Origin: Elymus sibiricus
Taxonomy: Eukaryota > Streptophyta > Magnoliopsida > Poales > Poaceae
DNA: 64,000 nt
NCBI GenBank assembly: GCA_039707655.1
Contig: CM077673.1
Location: 271,444,288-271,508,287 of the forward strand
Direction: 5' to 3'
Part shown: positions 57,855-64,000 of the stretch, one piece after another
How positions within the stretch are numbered: position 1 is the stretch's first letter
Layout: every line of letters begins with the position of its first letter
Translations under genes and position numbers: made by a program
Notes under the pieces: model-generated
Databases searched by the model: none
Seen by the model: only the letters and a program-made list of their open reading frames with translations
What the model was told of the DNA's origin: nothing

Positions 57855-60800
57855 TTACATTGTAATGAATCGAACACCCATGCAGTTCTGGTGTTGTTCA
57901 TGTTTAGCCCTTGGAAGAGGTTTAGTCATTGGATCTGCAACATTCAGATCCTAGTGTACTTTGCAAATATTTATGTCGTCCTCCTTGATGTAATCGCGGA
58001 TGGAATTGAAACGTCGCTTTATGTGTCTGGTCCTCTTGTGAAATCTTGGTTCCTTGGCTAGAGCAATGGCACCAGTATTATCACAAAACAGAGTCATTGG
58101 GTTAAGCGCACTAGGCACTACTCCAAGATCTGTCATGAACTCCTTCATCGAGACACCTTCCTTCGCCGCCTCCGAGGCAGCGATGTACTCCGCTTCACAT
58201 GTAGAATCAGCTACCACGCTTTGCTTGGAACTGCACCAGCTAACCGCACCCCCATTAAGAAAAAATACGTATCCGGTTTGCGACTTAGAGTCATCCGGAT
58301 CAGTGTCAAAGCTTGCATCGACGTAACCCTTTATGACGAGCTCTTGATCACCTCCATAAACGAGAAACATGTCCTTAGTCCTTTTCAGGTACTTCAGGAT
58401 ATTCTTGACCGCCGTCCAGTGTTCCATTCCTGGATCACTTTGAAACCTTCCGACCATACTTATGGCAAGGCTGACATCGGGTCTTGTGCACAGCATTGCA
58501 TACATGATAGAGCCTATGGCTGAAGCATAGGGGATGACACTCATCTTTTCTCTATCTTCTGCAGTCACTGGGCATTAAGTCTTACTCAACTTCACACCTT
58601 GCAAAACAGGCAAGAACCCCTTCTTGGACTGATCCATTTTGAACTTCTTCAAAATCTTATCAAGGTATGTGCTTTGTGAAAGTCCTATTAAACGTCTTGA
58701 TCTATCTCTATAGATCTTGATGCCTAATATGAAAGCAGCTTCTCCTAGGTCCTTCATTGAAAAACTCTTGTTCAAATATTCCTTCATGCTTTCCAACATT
58801 TCTATATTGTTTCCAATCAGTAATATGTCATCCACATATAATATTAGAAACGCTATAGAGCTCCCACTCACTTTCTTGTAAATACAAGCTTCTCCGTAAA
58901 CTTGTATAAACTCGAACGCTTTGATCACCTCATCAAAGCGAAGATTCCAACTCCGAGATGCTTGCACCAGTCCATAAATGGATCGCTGGAGTTTGCAAAC
59001 TTTGTCAGCATTCTCTGGATCGACAAAACCTTCTGGTTGCATCATATACAACTCTTCCTTAAGGAAACCGTTAAGGAACGCTGTTTTGACATCCATCTGC
59101 CAAATTTCATAATCGAAAAAGGCAGCTATTGCTAACATGATTCTGACGGACTTAAGCATCGCTACGGGTGAGAAGGTCTCATCGTAGTCAACTCCTTGAA
59201 CTTGTGAAAAACCCTTTGCCACAAGTCGAGCTTTATAGACAGTGACATTACCGTCCGGGTCCGTCTTCCTCTTAAAGATCCATTTATTCTGAATGGCCTT
59301 ACGCCCTTCAGGTAATACTTCCAAAGTCCACACTTTGTTTTCATACATGGATCGCATCTCGGATTTCATGGCCTCTAACCACTTCTCGGAATCCGGGCCC
59401 ATCATCGCTTCTCCATAGCTCGTAGGTTCATCGTTGTCCAACAACATGAACTCTAAGACAGGGTTGCCGTACCACTCAGGAGCAGTACGCGTCCTTGTCG
59501 ACCTACGAGGTTCGATAGCAACTTGATCCGAAGCTCTATGATCATCATCAACTTCCTCTTCTACTGATGTAGGCGCTACAGAAACATCTTTGTGCGCTGC
59601 GCTACTCTCAGGTTGAAGTAAAGGTTCAACAACCTCATCAAGTTCTATCTTCCTCCCACTCAATTCTTTCGAGAGAAACTCTTTCTCAAGAAATGTTCCG
59701 TTTTTAGCGACAAACACTTTGCCTTCGGATCTGAGGTAGAAGGTATACCCAACTGTCTCTTTTGGGTATCCTATGAAGACGCATTTCTCCGCTTTGGGTT
59801 CTAGCTTTTCAGGCTGAAGCTTTTTGACATAAGCATCACATCCCCAAACTTTAAGAAACGACAGCTTTGGCTTCTTGCCAAACCAAAGTTCATATGGCGT
59901 TGTCTCAACGGATTTCGATGGTGCCCTATTTAAAGTGAATGCAGCTGTCTCTAATGCATAACCCCAAAACGATAGTGGCAAATCGGCAAGAGACATCATA
60001 GATCGCACCATATCAATTAAGGTTCAATTACGACGTTCGGACACACCATTACACTGTGGTGTTCCAGGCGGTGTCAGTTGTGAAACAATTCCACATTGTC
60101 TTAAGTGACTGCCAAACTCATAACTCAGATATTCTCCTCCTCGATCAGATCGTAGGAATTTAATCTTCTTGTTACGATGATTCTCAACTTCACTCTGAAA
60201 TTGTTTGAACTTTTCAAACGTTTCAGACTTGTGTTTCATTAAGTAAATATACCCATATCTACTTAAGTCATCAGTGAAGGTGAGAAAGTAACGATAACCA
60301 CCGCGCGCCTCAATACTCATCGGACCGCACACATCAGTATGTATGATTTCCAACAAGTCACTTGCCCATTCCATTGTTCCAGAGAACGGCGTTTTAGTCA
60401 TCTTGCCCATGAGGCATGGCTCGCATGTGTTAAGTGATCCAAAATCAAGTGACTCCAAAAGTCCATCAGCATGGAGCTTCCTCATGCGTTTTACGCCAAT
60501 ATGACCTAAATGGCAGTGCCACAAGAAAGTGGTATTCTCATTATCAATTCTACATCTTTTGGCATCAATGTTATGAACATGTGTATCATTACTATCGAGA
60601 TTCAATAAGAATAAACCCCTCACTTTGGGTGCATGACCATAAAAGATATTACTCATATAAATAGAACAACCATTATTCTCTGATTTAAATGAGTAACCGT
60701 CTCGCAATAAACAAGATCCAGATATAATGTTCATGCTTAACGCAGGCACTAAATAACAATTATTCAGGTTCATCACTAATCCCGATGGTAATTGAAGAGC

Positions 60801-61835
60801 GAGCGTGCCGACGGCGATCACATCAACCTTGGAACCATTTCCCACGTGCATCGTCACTTCATCCTTTGCCAGCCTCCGTCTATTCCGCAGTTCCTATTTA
60901 GAGTTGCAAATGTGAGCAACCGCACCGGTATCAAATACCCAGGCACTACAACGAGAGTTGGTAAGGTACACATCAATAACATGCATATCATATATACCTT
61001 GTTTGTTGTTGGCCGCCTTCTTGTCAGCCAAATACTTGGGGCAGTTCCGCTTCCAGTGTCCAGTTCCCTTGCAATGAAAGCACACAGTTTCTGGTTTGGG
61101 TCCAGCCTTGGGTTTCTTCACGGGAGGAGCAACTGCTTTGCCACTCTTCTTGGAGTTACCCTTCTTACCCTTGCCATTTTTCTTGAAACTAGTGGTTTTA
61201 TTGACCATCAACACTTGATGCTCCTTCTGAATTTCAGACTCAGCGACTTTCAGCATCGCAAACAGCTCGGCGACTGACTTGTTCATCCCGTGCATGTTAT
61301 AGTTCAACACAAAGCTCTTGTAGCTAGGTGGCAATGATTGAAGAACTCTGTCAGTGATAGCCTCTGGCGGAAGGGGCATCCCTAATTCAGCCAGATGGGT
61401 GGAGTACCCAGACATTCTGAGCATGTGATCACTAACAGACCCATTCTCCTCCATCTTGCAAGTATAGAACTTATCGGAGGTCTCATACCTCTCGATCCGG
61501 GCATTCCTCTGAAAGATAAACCTCAACTCCTGGAACATCTCATATGCTCCATGACGTTCAAAATGTCTTTGAAGTCCCGGTTCTAAGCCATACAAAATTG
61601 CACATTGAACTATTGAGTAATCATCAGAGCGAGCCTGCCAGGCGTTCACAACGTCTAGAGACTCAACTGGAGCGGGTGGATCACCAAGCGATGCATCAAG
61701 GACATAAGCCTGCTGGGAAGCCGTAAGGATAATCCTTAGTTAACGGGCCCAGTCCACAAAGTTACGTCCATCGTATTTCAACTTAGCTTTCTCTAGGAAC
61801 ACATTAAAATTCAGGGGTCCTACTGCGCAAGCCAT
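57855..61835 (-). pseudogene. Copia gag-pol polyprotein of G2, one frame with five stops
   Basis: A single frame of 1326 codons plus stop, with no frameshift. Gag: N-terminal capsid region, then zinc knuckle CFHCKGTGHWKRNC (about 61040-61080). Protease: VFDTGAVAHICNS (about 60930). Integrase: HCHLGHIGV...CEPC finger (60420-60540), then HTDVCGP, RSDRGGEY and PQCNGVSERRN as the Asp/Asp/Glu blocks. RT: WKAR-type palm start near 59220 and active site YVDDILL (about 58825). RNase H: GYVDASFDTD, STCEAEYIAAS, FCDNTGAIALA (58270-58070). In-frame stops: 61740 (TAA), 60894 (TAG), 60024 (TGA), 58575 (TAA), 57951 (TAG). The domain order gag-protease-integrase-RT-RNase H is the Copia order. All active-site residues appear present, so the copy is recently silenced, not eroded. 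Confidence 0.9.
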
Positions 61836-63080
61836 GATCTACAACATAAATATAGCAAAGACAACTTAGACTATTGTTCAAGATAATGAGTTTAGTTAAT
61901 CATATTACTTAAAAAACTCCCACTCAAATTGATATCCCTCCGGTCATTCGAGTGTCACATGATCCAAATCCACCAGCTCAAGTCCGATCATCACGTGAGT
62001 TGAGGTGGTTTAAATGGTGAACATCTTCATGTTGATCATATCTACTATATGACTCATGTTCGACCTTTCGGTCTCTTGTGTTCTGAGGCCATGTCTGTAC
62101 ATGCTAGGCTCGTCAAGTTTAACCCAAGTGTTCCGCACGTGCAACACTTGCTTGCACCCGTTGTATGCGAACATAGAGTCTGTCACACCCGATCATCACG
62201 TGGTGTCTCGAAACGACGAACTTTCGCAACGGTGCACACTCGGGGAGAACACAATTTTATCTTGAAATTTAAGTGAGGGATCACCTTATAATGCTACCGT
62301 CGTCCTAAGCAAAATAAGATGCATAAAAGGATTAACATCACATGCAAATCATAAGTGACATGATATGGCCATGAACTTGTGCTTTTGATCTCCATCTTCA
62401 AAGCACCGGCATGATCTCCAGCGTCACCGGCATGACACCATGATCTCCATCATCTTGATCTCCATCAACGTGTCGCCATGAGGTTGTCGCGCCGATTGTT
62501 GCTTCCACGACTATTGCTAACTCATAGCGATAAAGTAAAGCAAAACGGCGAAAATAATTAAAGACAACTCTATTGCTCCTGCCAGTTGCCGTACTCATCG
62601 ACATGCAAGTCGTGATATTCTATACAACACATGATCATCTCATACATCACATATATCTCATCATGTAATTGGCCATATCACATCACAACATACCCTGCAA
62701 AAACAAGTTAGACGTCCTCTAATTGTTGTTGCAAGTTTTACGTGGCTGCTACGGGTATCTAGCAAGAACAATTCTTACCTACGCAAAAACCACAACGGTG
62801 ATACAAAAATTGCTTTTCAACCTTCTCAAGGACCGCCTTTGTCAAATCCGATCCGACTAAAGTAGGAGAGACAGACACCCGCCAGCCATCTTTATGCAAC
62901 GAAGTTACACGTCAGTTGATGGAACCGGTCTCTCGTAAGCGTACGAGTAATGTTGGTCCGAGCCGCTTCATCCCACAATACCGCCGAAACAAGAGAAGAC
63001 CAAGGGAGGAAGCAATCTGAATATCAACGCCCACAAACTCCTTTGTGTTCTACTCGAGATCTCATCTACACATAGACCTA
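61836..63080 (-). other. 5' leader of G2
   Basis: Long untranslated leader, collinear with 29561-30749 of G1. No protein is supported; small upstream frames are shared with G1. Confidence 0.7.
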
Positions 63081-63092
63081 GCTCTTATACCA
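63081..63092 (-). other. Primer-binding site of G2
   Basis: Minus strand TGGTATAAGAGC, one base from the LTR end; one change from the initiator tRNA-Met site TGGTATCAGAGC. Confidence 0.82.
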
Positions 63093-63550
63093 CTGTTGGG
63101 GAACGTCGCATGGGAAACAAAAAATTTCCTACGCACACGCAAGATCTATCCATGGTGATGAGCATCTACGAGAGGGAGAGTGAATCTACATACCCTTGTA
63201 GATCGCTAAGCGAAAGCGTTAAGAAACGCGGTTGATGTAGTCGAACGTCTTCGCGATCCAAACCGCAAGTCGTCCCTCGATCCAAACACGATCTAGCGCC
63301 GAACGGACGGCACCTCCGCGTTCAACACACGTACGGCTTGATGACGCCTTCACCTCCTCGATCCAGCGAGCGATGGTGAAGTAGTGGATGAGTTCCGGCA
63401 GCACGACGGCGTGGTGATGGTGGTGAGGAACAATCTCTGCAGGGCTTCGCGAAGCACTACGGAGATTGTGACGGGAGGAACTAGAGGGTTAGGGTTGCCG
63501 GCACACGGCTTGGGAAATCTTGATGTATCCCGTGTGCTAGCCCTGCCCCT

Positions 63551-63560
63551 CTATTTATAG
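63551..63560 (-). promoter_or_regulatory. TATA box of the G2 5' LTR
   Basis: Minus strand reads CTATAAATAG, a textbook TATA box; the 3' LTR has the variant TATAAATAG at 56436-56446 with one change at the edge. Transcription would run towards lower coordinates, through the primer site into gag. Confidence 0.65.
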
Positions 63561-63679
63561 GTTGAGCCCTGGGGTCTAAACTTGGAGAGAAAGCCTCCAC
63601 AAGGTCGGTTTTGCCCGCACAAGGTCGGTTTGGCCCGCACGGAAAGAGTCCCACTCGGATTCCAGCAGTACCGCGTACA

Positions 63680-63789
63680 AGCGGTAGTACCGCTCATGAG
63701 CGGTAGTACCGCTTGAGCGGTAGTACCGCTTCACACAAGCGGTAGTACCGCTTACGCGGTAGTACTGCCTTACAAGCGGTAGTACCGCT
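63680..63789. repeat. Palindrome array in the 5' LTR of G2
   Basis: Five exact copies of AGCGGTAGTACCGCT at 63680, 63699, 63716, 63738 and 63775, plus a decayed copy at 63754. One more exact copy than in the 3' LTR. The array lies about 120-240 bases upstream of the TATA box. Confidence 0.9.
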
Positions 63790-64000
63790 TAAGGCAGCAG
63801 CAAAACTTCCTTTTGCACTTTCCAATACCTCGTGGGCTTTACCCCTTTGGCCCATATAAAGTGTTGTTGCACCCGAACACTTCGGTAAACATCCGGAACC
63901 CCTTCCGGTGAATTCTGGAACCCTTCCGGAGATCAAAACACTATTATCACATATATCAAACTTTACCTCCAGACTCTTTCGGAGATCCTCGTCATGTCCG

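Larger units (their letters stand above)
55979..64000 (-). mobile_element. Copia retrotransposon G2 (Angela/WIS/BARE1 family), runs off the window
   Basis: Minus-strand element with 3' LTR (55979-57804), polypurine tract, one long polyprotein frame (57855-61835), leader, primer-binding site (63081-63092) and the first 907 bases of the 5' LTR. Left target site CATAC. It inserted into the right duplicate of element A. Over the first 140 bases the two LTRs differ at 3 positions, all transitions, so it is younger than G1. Confidence 0.93.
63094..64000 (-). repeat. 5' LTR of G2 (partial)
   Basis: First 907 bases on the plus strand, collinear with 55979 onward; the outer half lies beyond the window. 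Confidence 0.92.

Noticed and set aside
63680..63789. CRISPR-like array of short repeats
   Set aside because: Units are palindromes with irregular short spacers inside a plant LTR; no cas genes and wrong organism.

Overview
The window is repeat-dominated nuclear DNA from a large-genome grass, almost certainly a Triticeae species (wheat, Aegilops, rye or barley group). The clearest evidence is two Copia elements whose LTRs have the termini and sequence character of the Angela/WIS/BARE1 family. Supporting evidence is several Gypsy LTRs of the TGATACGTC...TTATCA type with a tRNA-Asp-like primer-binding site, Stowaway MITEs, a small CACTA element and a LINE. I see no intact host gene, no RNA gene and no bacterial or CRISPR feature. 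Nearly every coding stretch belongs to a transposon and carries stop codons or frameshifts.

Layout. 1-5840: the end of a Gypsy protease gene, into which a non-autonomous Gypsy element (A) has inserted. 5841-15247: an Athila-like Gypsy element (B) sitting in the 5' LTR of A, with recognisable gag, protease, RT, RNase H and integrase. 15248-15497: the pol tail of another Gypsy element. 15498-23608: a broken GRF-zinc-finger/coiled-coil gene on the minus strand, split by a 3.9-kb solo LTR (16196-20112) and a CACTA element (21270-22596). 23998-32554: a complete but decayed Copia element (G1) with ATTGC target duplications. 33804-35900: an RNase H-like gene remnant split by a 5'-truncated LINE. 36194-44638: a Gypsy element of Tat type with gag-protease, no detectable RT or integrase, and a long spliced ORF on the opposite strand. 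44639-46936: the 5' end of a Gypsy element (D). 46937-47811: the 3' end of a plus-strand Gypsy element (E). 47812-about 52690: a second non-autonomous Gypsy element (C), opposite to E. 52983-55978: a second copy of the sequence found at 1-2898. 55979-64000: a younger Copia element (G2) running off the window.

Nested order can be read from target-site duplications and from reading frames that rejoin across insertions. The solo LTR (GATAT), the CACTA (CAG), the LINE (10 bp) and G1 (ATTGC) all have matching duplications. The copy of 1-2898 found at 53122-55978 shares the same insertion junction, so it is a duplication and not two independent insertions; G2 inserted only in the right-hand copy.

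No clearly new biological system is proven here. The items most worth a second look are: the spliced antisense ORF inside the pol-less Tat-type element; the array of 15-bp hairpin palindromes just upstream of the TATA box in the G2 LTR, with different copy number in its two LTRs; the Gypsy elements that carry only an Athila ORF1-like protein; and the GRF gene whose exons can be rejoined across two insertions.
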